Positions 49,934-60,334 are shown, numbered from the stretch's first letter. The stretch: 64,000 bases of DNA from Pseudodesulfovibrio alkaliphilus (GCF_009729555.1 NZ_WODC01000006.1:1-64000); one strand, 5' to 3'. The notes: generated by a model not told the origin, from the letters alone. A program made the numbers and translations.

Positions 49934-51214
49934 ATGACTTCTTCGGCCACTGTTCTGTTTGTCGGCGCTCTTCTCGCCGCCGTGCTCTGCGTCGCCGCCG
50001 AGGGGGCGGCCGATTACCGTTATCCCTACACCGACCCCTATCAGGCTACGGTTTACGGTACGCCGCCGGATCAGATCCACCGGCCCGGGCCTGCTGTCAG
50101 CCCGAAGCTGCGGGCCATTCGCATCGAGGGCCGCAAAGTCCCGGACATTTTTTCCTACAGCGCCGACATGTTTTACAGCACGGCCCTGCAAAAAGGGGAG
50201 GCCCCGCTCATTTTCATCATCGCGGGAACCGGAGCCGAACACAACGCCATCAAGATGGAGTTTCTCACCCAGGTCTTTTATGGCGCCGGTTTTCACGTCG
50301 TGGCCCTGTCCTCGCCCACGCACATGAATTTCGTCATCAGCGCCTCGCGCCACGGCGCACCGGGCTATGTGCCCCACGATGTGGACGACCTGTATCGGGT
50401 CATGCTCTGGATCAAGGAAGTGGTCGAGGCGGAACAGCCGGTTTCTGAGTATTACATCACCGGCTACAGCCTGGGCGCGATGCACGCGGCCTTTCTGGCC
50501 CACCGCGACTCGGAAAAAGGGGACTTCGGCTTCCGCAGGGCGCTGATGATCAATCCGCCGGTAAGCCTGTACCACTCTGTCAAGCGGCTCGATTCCTGGC
50601 TGACGGCCGAGAACCTCGGCGAGGTCACGGTGCGCGAGCAGATCGCAAGCCTCATCGCCCGGTTTTCCGACTACTATCGCGATGCGGACATCACCGACCT
50701 GGACGACAACTTCCTCTATGAGATGGTCACGCGAGTGAACATGGACGACGTGGACCTGCGCACTCTCATCGGGGTGGACTTCCGCCTTTCGGCCTCGTCC
50801 ATGATCTTTGCCACCGATGTCTGCCTGCGGGCCGGGTATCTGGTGCCGCCGGCCGATTACCCCCTGACCAAGAGCAAGCCGCTGATGCCTTACGCCGAAG
50901 CCGCCTTTGACATCAGCTTCGAGAACTACATGGATGAATTCCTGCTGCCCTATCTGCAGCACCTGGACCCGTCCATGGACCGCTATACCCTGATGCGTCA
51001 GTCCAGCCTGTACGACATCCGCTCCTATCTCATGGAAAGCGACAAGGTCGTGCTCATCGGCAATACCGACGATGTCATTCTCAACGACAACGACCTCGCC
51101 TTCATCAAAAGCGTGTTCGGCGAACGGGCCAGGCTTTACCCCACGGGCGGGCACTGCGGCAACATGATGTACGGACCCTTTGTGGAGGCCATGCTGGCCA
51201 TGGTGAAGCTGTGA
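49934..51214 (+). CDS. Exported alpha/beta-hydrolase coupled to MlaA
   Basis: The 426-residue protein has a signal peptide (ATVLFVGALLAAVLCVAAEG) and an alpha/beta-hydrolase core with a GYSLG nucleophile elbow (Ser179), a late acid in NTDDVILNDND and a catalytic-type His407 in GGHCGN. The N-terminal extension before the core (ADYRYPYTDPYQATVYGTPP) is not typical. Its stop overlaps the start of the mlaA gene (GTGA at 51211-51214). Because MlaA removes misplaced phospholipids from the outer membrane, an associated lipase or esterase role is plausible. Start chosen at 49934; an ATG at 49883 is possible. Confidence 0.75.
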   Translation: MTSSATVLFVGALLAAVLCVAAEGAADYRYPYTDPYQATVYGTPPDQIHRPGPAVSPKLRAIRIEGRKVPDIFSYSADMFYSTALQKGEAPLIFIIAGTGAEHNAIKMEFLTQVFYGAGFHVVALSSPTHMNFVISASRHGAPGYVPHDVDDLYRVMLWIKEVVEAEQPVSEYYITGYSLGAMHAAFLAHRDSEKGDFGFRRALMINPPVSLYHSVKRLDSWLTAENLGEVTVREQIASLIARFSDYYRDADITDLDDNFLYEMVTRVNMDDVDLRTLIGVDFRLSASSMIFATDVCLRAGYLVPPADYPLTKSKPLMPYAEAAFDISFENYMDEFLLPYLQHLDPSMDRYTLMRQSSLYDIRSYLMESDKVVLIGNTDDVILNDNDLAFIKSVFGERARLYPTGGHCGNMMYGPFVEAMLAMVKL

Positions 51215-52023
51215 GGGCGCGGTCGTGGCCACTTTCGGCCGTTTTGGCGTGCGTACCCCTGGCCCTCGTTCTGGTCCTGGGCGGCTGCGGCGCGGCTGTG
51301 ACCAAGCGGGCGGACCCCGCCCTGAACCTGGAACCCACCGGGTTTCGCACCGAGGTCAACCACTGGCCCCAAGCAGGGGGTAACGACTTGGATTTCATGG
51401 AGGTCTACGACCCCTGGGAGCCGATGAACCGGCATATCTACGATTTTAACGCCGGGCTCGACACCTATGTGCTGCTCCCGGCCGTGGGCGTGTATCGAAC
51501 CGTGCTTCCCGCCCCGGCCAGAAAAGGCGTCTCCAACGTCATCAACAATCTCAACGAGTTACCTGTGCTGGTCAACTGCGTACTTCAGGGCAAGGTACGC
51601 AAGGGGGCCATCACCACCTCCCGTTTTCTCATCAATTCCACCTTCGGACTGCTCGGCGTCATGGACTTGGCCTCCGATGCGCCCCGCCTGCAGCGTCAGG
51701 ACGAGGATGTGGGCCAGACCCTCGGTTTCTGGGGAGTGGGCAACGGGCCGTATTTCGTCATGCCCGGCTTCGGACCGTCGAATCTGCGCGATACCGTGGG
51801 TTTTGGCGGCGATTCCCTGCTTTTGTACCTGGAGATGATGCAGGTGTACCGGCTGGCCGGAGTCCGCAACACCTGGGACACGGCCGTGGCCGAGATGGTG
51901 GTGCGTACGATCAATCGGCGGGCCAATGTCCCCTTCCGCTATCACCAGACCGGGTCTCCCTTTGAGTACGAGCTGGTCCGCTATATCTATACCAAGAAGC
52001 GAGAGTTGGACATCCAGCGCTAG
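51211..52023 (+). CDS. mlaA: MlaA (VacJ) family lipoprotein
   Basis: The 270-residue protein starts with GTG and has a lipoprotein signal peptide ending LVLGGC (lipidated Cys26). It continues with the MlaA signature YDPWEPMNRHIYDFNAGLDTYVLLP and LINSTFGLLGVMDLAS...QTLGFWGVGNGPYFVMPGFGPSNLRD. MlaA is an outer-membrane lipoprotein that extracts phospholipids from the outer leaflet. The other Mla transport genes are not in this window. Translational coupling to the hydrolase gene implies joint work at the outer membrane. Confidence 0.94.
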   Translation: MRARSWPLSAVLACVPLALVLVLGGCGAAVTKRADPALNLEPTGFRTEVNHWPQAGGNDLDFMEVYDPWEPMNRHIYDFNAGLDTYVLLPAVGVYRTVLPAPARKGVSNVINNLNELPVLVNCVLQGKVRKGAITTSRFLINSTFGLLGVMDLASDAPRLQRQDEDVGQTLGFWGVGNGPYFVMPGFGPSNLRDTVGFGGDSLLLYLEMMQVYRLAGVRNTWDTAVAEMVVRTINRRANVPFRYHQTGSPFEYELVRYIYTKKRELDIQR

Positions 52024-52133
52024 CGAGGTGTCATCGTATATGGAAAGCTCGCCCTGTCATTGTCGAAGAGCATCCTTGCCAATCCCCTGCACTGCCCGCC
52101 GAGGGGCATTCCTTTCCCTGCAAATCTGGTCTT

Positions 52134-53318
52134 TCACCGCGCTGCAATGGGGTGGTGTTCCTTGAGATACCGCTCCAGGCGGTCCATGCCTTCCATGATG
52201 TTTTCAAGGGAATTGGCGTAGGAGAAGCGGATGAACCCCTCGGTGCTCTCGCCGAAATCAATGCCCGGGGTGACGCCCACGCCTGCTTTCTCAAGGATGT
52301 CATAGGCCAGTCTGAGGGACGATCCGTCGAACCGGGCTGCCAGATGGCGCATGTTGACCAGGACGTAAAAGGCGCCGGTCGGGTCGTGTCTGATGTCGAA
52401 CCCCATGCCTTTGAGGCGATTGAGCATGGCCTGGCGGCGCGTGTCGTAGATGGCCACCATGCGGGCCACGTCGGGCCCGGCCTCCTTGAGGGCCGCAAGC
52501 CCGGCCCACTGGGCCATGGCGTTGGCAGAGATGAAGAAATTCTGGCAGACGGTCTGCAAGGTGCGGATGAAGGCCGCAGGGGCGATGACGTAACCCAGCC
52601 GCCAGCCGGTCATGGCGTAGAGCTTGGAGAATCCGTTGAAGACGAAAGCCCGGTCCGTGAACTCGAGGATGGAGTGTTCGCGGCCTTCGTAGACGAGTCC
52701 GTGGTATATCTCGTCCGAGAGAATCCACAGCTCCTTCTCTTCGGCCAGTTGCGCGATGGCGCGCATGTGCTCTGCCGGGAGCAGGGTGCCGGTCGGATTT
52801 GCCGGGGAGTTGATGAGGATGGCGCGGACCTTGGGATCCAGAACTTGGCGAATGGCCGGGACGCGGTACTGAAAGGCGTCGTCCTCGCTGGTGGCCACCT
52901 TGACCGGCTCGGCTCCGGCAAAGGTGATGAAGTTGTCATAGCAGGCATAGCAGGGGTCCGAGGTCACGACCTTGTCGCCCGCCTCAAGGATGGTCGAGAA
53001 GACCGCCAGCATTGCCGGGCTGGTGCCCTGGGTGATGGCGATGTTGGCCGGGTCCACGCATACGCCGTAGCGGCTGCGGTAGTCCTCGCTGATGGCCTCG
53101 CGCAATTCGAAGAGTCCAAGGGAGTGGGTGTAGTGGGTGTGCCCGTCATCCAGGGCGCGGCAGGCGGCCCGTTTGACGCAGTCGGGCGTGTCGAAGTCCG
53201 GCTCTCCCACCTCCAGGTGGACGATGGAGCGGCCCTCCCGCTCCATGGCCTGGGCGGCCTCCAGTATTTCCATGACCAGAAACGGGGTCATGGCGCAGCA
53301 TCGCTTTGATATGCTCAT
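52134..53318 (-). CDS. Class I/II aminotransferase
   Basis: The 394-residue protein has the PLP-enzyme features of aspartate/alanine-type aminotransferases: LEVGEPDFDTP, SPANPTGT, LWILSDEIYHGLVYEG and the lysine motif FVFNGFSKLYAMTGWRLGYV. It probably transaminates an amino acid with 2-oxoglutarate or pyruvate. Substrate not determinable here. Start at 53318, after an AGGA site; an upstream in-frame Met exists. It is followed by the FKBP gene's terminator region and is transcribed separately. Confidence 0.9.
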   Translation of the reverse strand: MSISKRCCAMTPFLVMEILEAAQAMEREGRSIVHLEVGEPDFDTPDCVKRAACRALDDGHTHYTHSLGLFELREAISEDYRSRYGVCVDPANIAITQGTSPAMLAVFSTILEAGDKVVTSDPCYACYDNFITFAGAEPVKVATSEDDAFQYRVPAIRQVLDPKVRAILINSPANPTGTLLPAEHMRAIAQLAEEKELWILSDEIYHGLVYEGREHSILEFTDRAFVFNGFSKLYAMTGWRLGYVIAPAAFIRTLQTVCQNFFISANAMAQWAGLAALKEAGPDVARMVAIYDTRRQAMLNRLKGMGFDIRHDPTGAFYVLVNMRHLAARFDGSSLRLAYDILEKAGVGVTPGIDFGESTEGFIRFSYANSLENIMEGMDRLERYLKEHHPIAAR

Positions 53319-53375
53319 CTTGCGCATCCTGTGCCGGAAGCCGGGGAGCGCCCCGGCATCCGTATCAATGGACAA

Positions 53376-53408
53376 CCCCGCCCCATGCCGGCCGGGCGCG
53401 GGGCGGGG
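53376..53408 (-). terminator. Hairpin after the FKBP gene
   Basis: CCCCGCCCC (53376-53384) pairs with GGGGCGGGG (53400-53408). On the minus strand it is followed only by a weak TTGTCC tract, so termination is plausible but not certain. Confidence 0.5.
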
Positions 53409-53438
53409 AAGGTGTCAAATGAATCGATGGTTAATGAA

Positions 53439-53867
53439 TCAGGCAACTTCCACGACTTCAATATCAAACATCAGGGTCTGTCCGGCCAGGGGATGGTTGC
53501 CGTCCAGCGTGACCAGGGCGTCGTCAAAGTTGGTCACTCGTACATAGGCCGGGGTGCCGTCCTCAGTACGGATTTCCAGCATGATGCCTTCCTCAAGCTC
53601 CACATGCGGCGGCAATTGCTCGCGGCGCACCTGGAAAACCAGCTGGTCGTCGGACTCGCCGTATCCCTCCTCGGGCGGAATCTCCACGGTCACGGTGTCG
53701 CCCACCGACTTGCCGATGACCGCCTTCTCGAACCCGGCGATGACCATGCCCTCGCCCAGGGTGAACTGGAGCGGGTCGCGTCCCTGGCTGGAATCGAACT
53801 GGCTGCCGTCCTCCTTGAGGGTGCCGGTGTAGTGGACCTTGACGGTGCTGCCTTTGGTGGCGGTCAT
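53439..53867 (-). CDS. FKBP-type (SlyD-like) peptidyl-prolyl isomerase
   Basis: The 142-residue protein has the SlyD-type FKBP arrangement: KGSTVKVHYTGTLKEDGSQFDSS, then QFTLGEGMVIAGFEKAVIGKSVGDTVTVEIPPEEGYGE and, after the IF insert, VTLDGNHPLAGQTLMFDIEVVEVA. There is no His-rich C-terminal tail like that of E. coli SlyD. It catalyses cis-trans proline isomerisation and serves as a chaperone. Start at 53867 with an AAGGAG site. It is the last gene of a likely operon with trpS and the peptidase gene. Confidence 0.93.
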   Translation of the reverse strand: MTATKGSTVKVHYTGTLKEDGSQFDSSQGRDPLQFTLGEGMVIAGFEKAVIGKSVGDTVTVEIPPEEGYGESDDQLVFQVRREQLPPHVELEEGIMLEIRTEDGTPAYVRVTNFDDALVTLDGNHPLAGQTLMFDIEVVEVA

Positions 53868-53943
53868 GCGCAATCTCCTTGTCGCTTGAGGATGGAACAA
53901 AGCCCGAGCCTAACGCAATCCGTGCGGATTGCAAGGCGGCTGG

Positions 53944-54927
53944 TCAGTAGTTGAGTATGGAGCGCAACTCGTCCATGGTCGCGGCGGCAAAGGCGCGGGC
54001 CCGCTCGTTGCCCAGGGCCAGTATCTCTGCCGCCCGTTCGTCGGTACAGGCGGCGCGGCGCTCCTGCAGCGGCGTCAGGAAACGCTCCAGGGAGTCCATG
54101 AGCACCTTCTTGCAGTCCACGCAGCCCCAGGTGGCGTTGCGGCAGCCTTCGCGGATTTCCGGCAGGCGGGCCGGATCGGTCATCAGTTTGTGGTAGGGAT
54201 AGAGGTTGCATACGTCCGGGTCGCCGGGGTCGGACTTGCGCAGCCTGCGTTCGTCGGTCTTCATGCCGCGGACTTTGGGCGCGATCTCCTCAATGGGCTC
54301 GGAGAGCATGATGGAGTTGCCGTAGCTCTTGGACATCTTGCGGCCGTCCAGACCGGGCAGCTTGGCCTCCTCGGTCAGCATGTCGGCGGGCTCTGGCAGG
54401 GCCTCGGTGCCGGTCAGGTGGTTGAAGCGGCGGGCGATCTCGCGGGCCAGCTCCAGGTGAGGCAGCTGGTCCTTGCCCACGGGCACGGCGCACGGCTTGT
54501 ACATCAGAATGTCCGAGGCCATGAGCACGGGGTAGCCAAGGAATCCGTGGGTATTCAGATCCTTGTGCGTCAGCTCGGCCCTGATCTCCTTGTAGGTCGG
54601 ATTGCGTTCCAGCCAGCCGAGGGGGGTGAACATGGACAGATACAGATACAGCTCGGCGTGTTCCTTGATCTTCGACTGCTGGAAGATGACGCATTTTTCC
54701 GGGTCGAGTCCTGCCGCGATCCAGTCCTTGACCAGTCCGGGGATGAATCCCTTGACCCTTCTGGCGTCGGCATACTCGCTGGTCAGGGCATGCCAGTCGG
54801 CCACAAAGAAGAAACAGTCGTACTCCTCCTGGAGTTTGAGCCAGTTGGCGATGACGCCGAAGTAGTGGCCGAGGTGGAGGGGGCCGGTGGGCCGCATGCC
54901 GGAGAGAATGCGTTGTCTTTCGCTCAT
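53944..54927 (-). CDS. trpS: Tryptophanyl-tRNA synthetase
   Basis: The 327-residue protein shows the class I synthetase signature PTGPLHLGHYFG (HIGH-like) near residue 13 and the KMSKS motif (GRKMSKSYGNSI) near 197, with the TrpS-typical WLKLQEEYDCFFFVADWHAL segment. It charges tRNA-Trp. It begins 18 bases after the M50 peptidase gene stop, so the two are co-transcribed. Size and motifs are normal. Confidence 0.96.
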   Translation of the reverse strand: MSERQRILSGMRPTGPLHLGHYFGVIANWLKLQEEYDCFFFVADWHALTSEYADARRVKGFIPGLVKDWIAAGLDPEKCVIFQQSKIKEHAELYLYLSMFTPLGWLERNPTYKEIRAELTHKDLNTHGFLGYPVLMASDILMYKPCAVPVGKDQLPHLELAREIARRFNHLTGTEALPEPADMLTEEAKLPGLDGRKMSKSYGNSIMLSEPIEEIAPKVRGMKTDERRLRKSDPGDPDVCNLYPYHKLMTDPARLPEIREGCRNATWGCVDCKKVLMDSLERFLTPLQERRAACTDERAAEILALGNERARAFAAATMDELRSILNY

Positions 54928-54945
54928 GGTGCCTGGGGGTTGGGG

Positions 54946-55611
54946 TTACATGGGGATGCCAAGAAGCCGGATTCCGGCGTAGACCATGGGCAGGATGACC
55001 CCTCCCACCAGACTGTAGCCGGAAAACCTCCCCAGCAGGATGATGCCGATGAGGATGATGAAACCGTAGCGGCCGAGGGCCATGTAGGATTCGGCCATTT
55101 GCGGAGGCAGGAAGTAGGCCACCACGTTGCTGCCGTCCAGGGGCGGGATGGGCAGCAGGTTGAAGATGCCCAGGATCAGGTTCACGAACACCCCTGCCTG
55201 GGCGATGAGATAGGTGGGCAGGATGATCTTCTCGGCCAGACCGCCGGGGCTGAACTCCACGGTCATCAGGATGTGGATGACCGTGGCAAAGGCGGCGGCC
55301 AGGATGAAGTTGGTCATCGGCCCGGCGATGGCCGTGAGCAGCATCCCCTGGCGGGGGTTCTTGAAATACCCGGAGTTGACGGGCACGGGCTTGGCCCAGC
55401 CGAAATGGACGAAGAAGAAGGCCAGCGTTCCCAGAGGGTCGAGATGCTTCATGGGGTTGAGGGAGAGCCTTCCCTGGGATTTGGCCGTGGGGTCGCCCAG
55501 CAGATAGGCCACATACCCGTGGGCCACCTCGTGGCAGACCAGCGCCACGAGCAGCCCGGGCGCGAGGATGGCGTATTGTTGCAGCCGTTCCGGCGAAAAG
55601 AGATCAAGCAT
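54946..55611 (-). CDS. Site-2 protease-like (M50) membrane metalloprotease
   Basis: The 221-residue protein has the zinc motif HEVAH (within LVALVCHEVAHGYVAYLLGD) near residue 27 and a later LPIPPLDGSNV, the pattern of M50 peptidases without PDZ domains. Four to six helices span the membrane. In other bacteria such proteins cleave regulatory membrane proteins; the substrate here is unknown. The first gene of the peptidase-trpS-FKBP unit. The ribosome binding site is weak. Confidence 0.9.
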   Translation of the reverse strand: MLDLFSPERLQQYAILAPGLLVALVCHEVAHGYVAYLLGDPTAKSQGRLSLNPMKHLDPLGTLAFFFVHFGWAKPVPVNSGYFKNPRQGMLLTAIAGPMTNFILAAAFATVIHILMTVEFSPGGLAEKIILPTYLIAQAGVFVNLILGIFNLLPIPPLDGSNVVAYFLPPQMAESYMALGRYGFIILIGIILLGRFSGYSLVGGVILPMVYAGIRLLGIPM

Positions 55612-55784
55612 GGGAAGCGGCTACCATGTAAGGGGCATTCGGGGCAAGGTGTTTGATGGAGTCGAACCGGGGGCTGGACACTGACCGCACTCTCCCCGGT
55701 GCAACGGGTATCAGGCTGGAGGGGGGCAATGCACGGCCCGCGGCGGCCCGGCCCCGAACGGGACGGCGGATTCTCCGGGGCGCC

Positions 55785-56867
55785 TCAGGGCGCGATTCCT
55801 GAACCCCTGGCGCTCACGCCGCTGATTCGGCAGACCAGTCGGGCCACAAAGGGGCCTGCCGCGACCACTGCGAAGAGCCGCAGGGTTTGCAGGGCAAGGA
55901 TAAAGCCGACATCGCAGCCGCTGCCCATGGCGATGATGGCAACGGAGTCGAGACCGCCGGGGCTGGTGGCCAGATAGGCGCTCAGGGGGTCCAGGCCCGG
56001 CCAGACGGTCAGCAGCCAGGCCGAAACGCAGCACAGCCCGATGAGCAGGAAGGTGGCCAGAAGCATCTGGGGGATGGTGCGCAGGACATGGAGCACGGTT
56101 TCGCGGTCAAAGCGCATGCCGACGTACCAGCCGAGGCTGGCATATGCGGTCCAAAGAAGCCAGTGGGGCAGGACAAGGGTGACAATCCCCATGGAATTGA
56201 GGGCAGCGCCCGCCAGCATGGGCAGCAGCATTGCCGCGGCGGGGATGCGCAGCCTCCCGCTCAGGAGAACTCCCCCGGCGACCAGGGCCAGCGTCTGGAG
56301 CAGAGGGACGAGGGGAGCGTCGAAATCCGGCGACCAGGAGTATGCCCCAGGCAGATCGGCCGCATGGCCGAGGAGAATCCGCGAGACCCCCGAGGCGGTC
56401 AGGACCACCACAAACATCCGCAGATATTGCATGAAGGCCACCATGCGGACATCGGCGCCAAAGGATTCGGCCATGGCCGTCATGGCCGCAGCGCCGCCCG
56501 GCGACATTCCCCAGGCCGCGGTGTTTCCAGGGAGCGAACCGAGACGCATCAGCAGGAATCCCACGACTCCTCCGGCGGCGATGGTCATGCAGACCACCAC
56601 GACCATGATCGGCCAGTCCCGGCCCAGCGAGGTCAGAATGGAGGGGGTCAGGGTCAAGGCCACCATGCAGCCCACAACAGCCTGGGCTCCGCTGAAGACG
56701 CTACGGGGAACATGCAGCACAACGCCCCGAAGGGCGAAGAACATGCCCGCGATCATGGGGCCCAGCAGCTCGGCGGCGGGAAGTCCGCCAAGACGCAGCA
56801 GAGCGGCAAGGGCCGCCGAAATCAGAACCAGCGAAGTCCATTTGCCAAGGAGACGGAAGCTGATCAT
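55785..56867 (-). CDS. AbrB-type (COG3180) membrane protein
   Basis: The 360-residue protein is strongly hydrophobic with about 10 helices in two similar halves, each with a GMSPGGAAAMTAMAE or SPGGLDSVAIIAMGSG motif that is the signature of the AbrB/COG3180 family of predicted transporters (formerly called ammonia monooxygenase-like). Role unknown; transport of a small molecule is assumed. Start at 56867 is chosen because GGAGA is at the right distance. No operon partner; it lies between the peptidase gene and a hybrid kinase. Confidence 0.86.
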   Translation of the reverse strand: MISFRLLGKWTSLVLISAALAALLRLGGLPAAELLGPMIAGMFFALRGVVLHVPRSVFSGAQAVVGCMVALTLTPSILTSLGRDWPIMVVVVCMTIAAGGVVGFLLMRLGSLPGNTAAWGMSPGGAAAMTAMAESFGADVRMVAFMQYLRMFVVVLTASGVSRILLGHAADLPGAYSWSPDFDAPLVPLLQTLALVAGGVLLSGRLRIPAAAMLLPMLAGAALNSMGIVTLVLPHWLLWTAYASLGWYVGMRFDRETVLHVLRTIPQMLLATFLLIGLCCVSAWLLTVWPGLDPLSAYLATSPGGLDSVAIIAMGSGCDVGFILALQTLRLFAVVAAGPFVARLVCRISGVSARGSGIAP

Positions 56868-57052
56868 GGAATCTCCAGCGAAAAGACGGTCCATGGAGCG
56901 GTCAAGGCCTGCCGTGCGGGTCTTTGCGGACCGGAAGGAGAGACGGCTCGTCGGAGCCGACTTGCAAACGGGGCCAATCTATCCGTGAAGCGGGTGGTTG
57001 TCCAGACGGGCGGCGTCGGGAAGCGGGGTTGATGCCGGGCTGTGCAACGGGG

Positions 57053-60000
57053 CTACCCCTCCCGTGCCGTGCCGGTGACGCGGGCCAGCTCGTCCTGAAG
57101 TGCCCTGGCTTCCACGGGCTTGGCCACGTAACCGTCCATGCCCTCGGCCAGGAGCCGGGCGCGGTCGCCGGACATGGCGTAGGCGGTCAGGGCGATGATG
57201 GGTATCTGTCTGTTGGCCTCGCCTGCTTGGCCGTGCCGGATGGATCGGGTGGCGTCCACGCCGTCCATGACCGGCATGTGCACGTCCATGAGTACCGCGT
57301 CGAACCGGCCTGTGCGCAGAGCCTCCAAGGTTTGGTGACCATCGGTGCACAGGGTGACATGGCAGCCCGCCTTTTCGAGGTGGCGGCGGGCGGCGATGCC
57401 GCTGACCCGGTCGTCCTCGGCCAGCAGCACCCGGAGCCCCGCCAGGGAAGGCGCATCGTCCAGGTCCGGGGTGAAATGCGTCTTGTCAAGCCGGTCGGCC
57501 ACGTCGAAGGAAAGGCTGATATGGACAGTGGTGCCGACGCCCACGCGGCTTTCCATGCACATGGAGCCGCCCATGAGTTCGATCAGATGTTTGGTGATGG
57601 AGAGTCCGAGGCCCGCCCCCTGATAAGGTCGGTTCCATCCGCCGTCCATTTGGGTAAAAGGTTGAAAGAGGCTGTCCAGGCGGTCGTCCGGTATGCCCGG
57701 GCCGGTGTCCGCCACCGAAAAGAGCACTCGGCAGCTGTTCGGAGTCAGTGGCGTCAGCTCGGTCGCTTCCACCGTGACCGAGCCTGAGAGGGTGAATTTG
57801 AGGGCGTTGCCCACCATGTTGCTGACCACCTGTTGGACGCGCACCGAGTCGCCAAGGAGCGGCTTGTCGATGCCAGGGGAGATCATGAACCCGAAGTCGA
57901 TGCCCGCCTGGCGGGCACTGGGCGTGAAGAGGTCGCGCACTGTGAGCAGGGTTTCCCTCAGGTCGAAGGGTTCGTTCAGGATGATCAGCTTTTCCGCCTC
58001 GATGCGCGAGATGTCGAGAATGTCCGAGAGCAGGCGAGTCAGCCGCCGCGATGCCTGGATGGCGTTGTCAACGTAGTCGTCCTGTTCCGCGTCGAGGTGG
58101 GTGGTCCGCATCAATTGGAGCATGCCGAGGATGCCGTTGAGAGGCGTACGCACCTCATGGCTCATGTTGGCCAGAAATTGGGATTTGGCCTGGGTGGCTG
58201 CCTCGGCGGCCTCCTTGGCCTTGATCAGGTCGGCTTCGTATTGCTTGCGATCGGTGACATCCCTGGCGATGGCGTAGTTGAGCCCTTTGTCCGGCAGTGG
58301 GTGTGCCACCCAGTTGAGCCAGATGTAGTCGCCGGATTTTTTTCGGTAGCGGTTTTCGAAGTTGATCACCTCGCGGCCCTGCTTGAGCCTCTTTTCAACC
58401 ATGTCGATGGTGGGCTGCACATCGTCGGGGTGGATCAGCGAAAGGTAGGGCCGGGCCATCAGCTCCTGTGCGGAATAGCCCAGGGTTTCGGTGAAGGCGG
58501 GATTGACCCGCAGAAACCGGGATGTCTTGATGTCGGATATGCTGATCATGTCCTTGGACAGTTCAAAGATGCGGCGCAGGTCTTCCTGGGCCTGAATGCG
58601 TTCGCTGACATCGGCGAAGATGCAGGCGAATCGGTTGGGGGCCGGTCGAAAGGCTGTCACCTCGAAGTGCTTGTCCAGCTCGCTGGAGTAGCTGGAGAAA
58701 TTCACCGGATCGCCAGAGAGAGCCACGCGGCCGTAGCGTTCGATCCAGGACCGCTCGGTGCCTGGAAGGATCTCCAGCACTGTTTTGCCTGCAACGGTTT
58801 CGGCCTTCATGCCGGTCATGGCCTCAAAGGCCGGATTGACCCCGAGGAAACGGTAGTCCACCGGATCGCCGTTGGTGTCGCAGATGATCTCGTGGACGGC
58901 GAAGCCGTCGAGCATCTTCATGAACAGGCTCTCGTAGTCCTGCTCCACGCGGCGATGCTCGGTGATGTCGCGGCTGATGGAGAGCACGGAGGGAATCTCT
59001 CCTCCGGCGTCGAATTCCGGGATGATCCGCCAGTTGAAGATTACCGGGCCCCGGCGGCTCTCGAAGGTGAATTCCGTCTCCGTAGGCTCTCGGCTTTGAA
59101 AGACAGTTTCGATGGCTTCGCGCCAGAATCGGCTGTCGGACTCGGAAAAGCCCAGCTCCTCGTGCGTTTTGCCGAGGAACTCTCCGGGTGCGAGATGCAC
59201 ATACTCCCTGACGCTGTCCGAAACGAAGAGATGGTGTCCCTGCCTGTCAAATCGCATGACAATGTCCGGCATGCCCGAGAGCAGTGTGTGGTAGCGCTCC
59301 CTGCTTTCGAAAAGGTCCTGCTCGAACCGTTTGCGTTCGGTCACGTCCTGATTGGCCCCGATGGTCTTGATTGGCCTGCCCAGAGCGTCGCGCAGGAGCA
59401 GGTAGTTGACGACCATGTGGCGCACCTCGCCGTCGCGGCGCACGATTCGATGTTCGATGCGTCTTGCGAAGTTGGGGGCGTCGGTGATGGCGAGGCGGTT
59501 GACCTCGTCGTCGACAATGCCCATGTCCACGGGGTGCACGAACTCCCGCTGGTAGGTCGCGACCGACATTCGATAACCGCCTTCGCGTTCGGCCGTGGTG
59601 GCATACAGGGAGTAGAACTGGTCGTCAAAGAGGAACGTCTCGCTGGCGATGTCCATTTCCCATGGAGCTATGTCGGCCATCTCCATGGTCAGCTTGAGTT
59701 TCGTCTGGCTCTCAATAAGCTCGGCGCGTTGTCTGTCCAGGGCCTCCTGGGTCTGTCCGCGCCGGATTCTGTTGACCAGGAGGAGTCCCATCAGGCAGGT
59801 GGCGGCCGGAAAGATGAGCAGGACGGGCAAGGAGATTCTGGACAAGACCACAAGCGCCGTGGCCTTTGGCAAGGTAAACATGAGGCCGAGCATTACCAGA
59901 TGGATGGTCAGGCCGAAGAGAAGCAGCTCGCGCCAGGATATTGAGGCCAGCGATCCTTTCCTGGCATGGCGCCAGACGATGCCGACCATGCCAGTGGCCA

Positions 60001-60334
60001 GGATGACGGCCACCCCGGTCCATGCTCCTGCGCCGCCCAGGTGCAGCCGGAAGGCGGCGGTCATGACCATGGCCACTGCGGTGGCCACACCGCCGAAAAA
60101 CAGGCCGGAGATGCCGAGCAGCACCGAGCGGGCGTCGAAGATCACGCCGGGCATCAGTGTCCATGGAGTGGCCATGCTGACCACGCCGATGAGCCCGAGC
60201 AGGAACCCCACTGCAAAATGCGCCGGGGTGTGGCTGCGCAGCCTCCAGCGCAGGGCGGAGACATCAAAGAGGATGGCTGCGGCCAGCAGCAGAGACACGT
60301 TCTGGGCCAGCGCAAGGAAGGTGCTGGTCGTCAT
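57053..60334 (-). CDS. Multi-PAS hybrid sensor histidine kinase with 5TM-LYT-type N-terminal membrane domain
   Basis: The 1093-residue protein has six or so N-terminal helices with [20 protein letters not shown], which resembles the 5TMR-LYT sensor, then four PAS domains (around residues 225, 350, 465 and 590; e.g. [50 protein letters not shown]). HisKA ([13 protein letters not shown]), HATPase ([16 protein letters not shown]) and a receiver ([22 protein letters not shown]) follow. A signal sensed in or near the membrane would be relayed to the phosphoacceptor and then to an outside partner. Size is at the high end for a kinase of this type. No response regulator gene is next to it. Confidence 0.88.
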   Translation of the reverse strand: MTTSTFLALAQNVSLLLAAAILFDVSALRWRLRSHTPAHFAVGFLLGLIGVVSMATPWTLMPGVIFDARSVLLGISGLFFGGVATAVAMVMTAAFRLHLGGAGAWTGVAVILATGMVGIVWRHARKGSLASISWRELLLFGLTIHLVMLGLMFTLPKATALVVLSRISLPVLLIFPAATCLMGLLLVNRIRRGQTQEALDRQRAELIESQTKLKLTMEMADIAPWEMDIASETFLFDDQFYSLYATTAEREGGYRMSVATYQREFVHPVDMGIVDDEVNRLAITDAPNFARRIEHRIVRRDGEVRHMVVNYLLLRDALGRPIKTIGANQDVTERKRFEQDLFESRERYHTLLSGMPDIVMRFDRQGHHLFVSDSVREYVHLAPGEFLGKTHEELGFSESDSRFWREAIETVFQSREPTETEFTFESRRGPVIFNWRIIPEFDAGGEIPSVLSISRDITEHRRVEQDYESLFMKMLDGFAVHEIICDTNGDPVDYRFLGVNPAFEAMTGMKAETVAGKTVLEILPGTERSWIERYGRVALSGDPVNFSSYSSELDKHFEVTAFRPAPNRFACIFADVSERIQAQEDLRRIFELSKDMISISDIKTSRFLRVNPAFTETLGYSAQELMARPYLSLIHPDDVQPTIDMVEKRLKQGREVINFENRYRKKSGDYIWLNWVAHPLPDKGLNYAIARDVTDRKQYEADLIKAKEAAEAATQAKSQFLANMSHEVRTPLNGILGMLQLMRTTHLDAEQDDYVDNAIQASRRLTRLLSDILDISRIEAEKLIILNEPFDLRETLLTVRDLFTPSARQAGIDFGFMISPGIDKPLLGDSVRVQQVVSNMVGNALKFTLSGSVTVEATELTPLTPNSCRVLFSVADTGPGIPDDRLDSLFQPFTQMDGGWNRPYQGAGLGLSITKHLIELMGGSMCMESRVGVGTTVHISLSFDVADRLDKTHFTPDLDDAPSLAGLRVLLAEDDRVSGIAARRHLEKAGCHVTLCTDGHQTLEALRTGRFDAVLMDVHMPVMDGVDATRSIRHGQAGEANRQIPIIALTAYAMSGDRARLLAEGMDGYVAKPVEARALQDELARVTGTAREG

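Noticed and set aside
55612-55784. Possible tRNA-like segment with GTCGAACC near 55664
   Set aside because: No cloverleaf stems or anticodon arm could be drawn; it is a chance match.
57833-59944. Long plus-strand open frame opposite the multi-PAS kinase
   Set aside because: Antisense to a complete PAS/HisKA protein; composition is that of a shadow frame.
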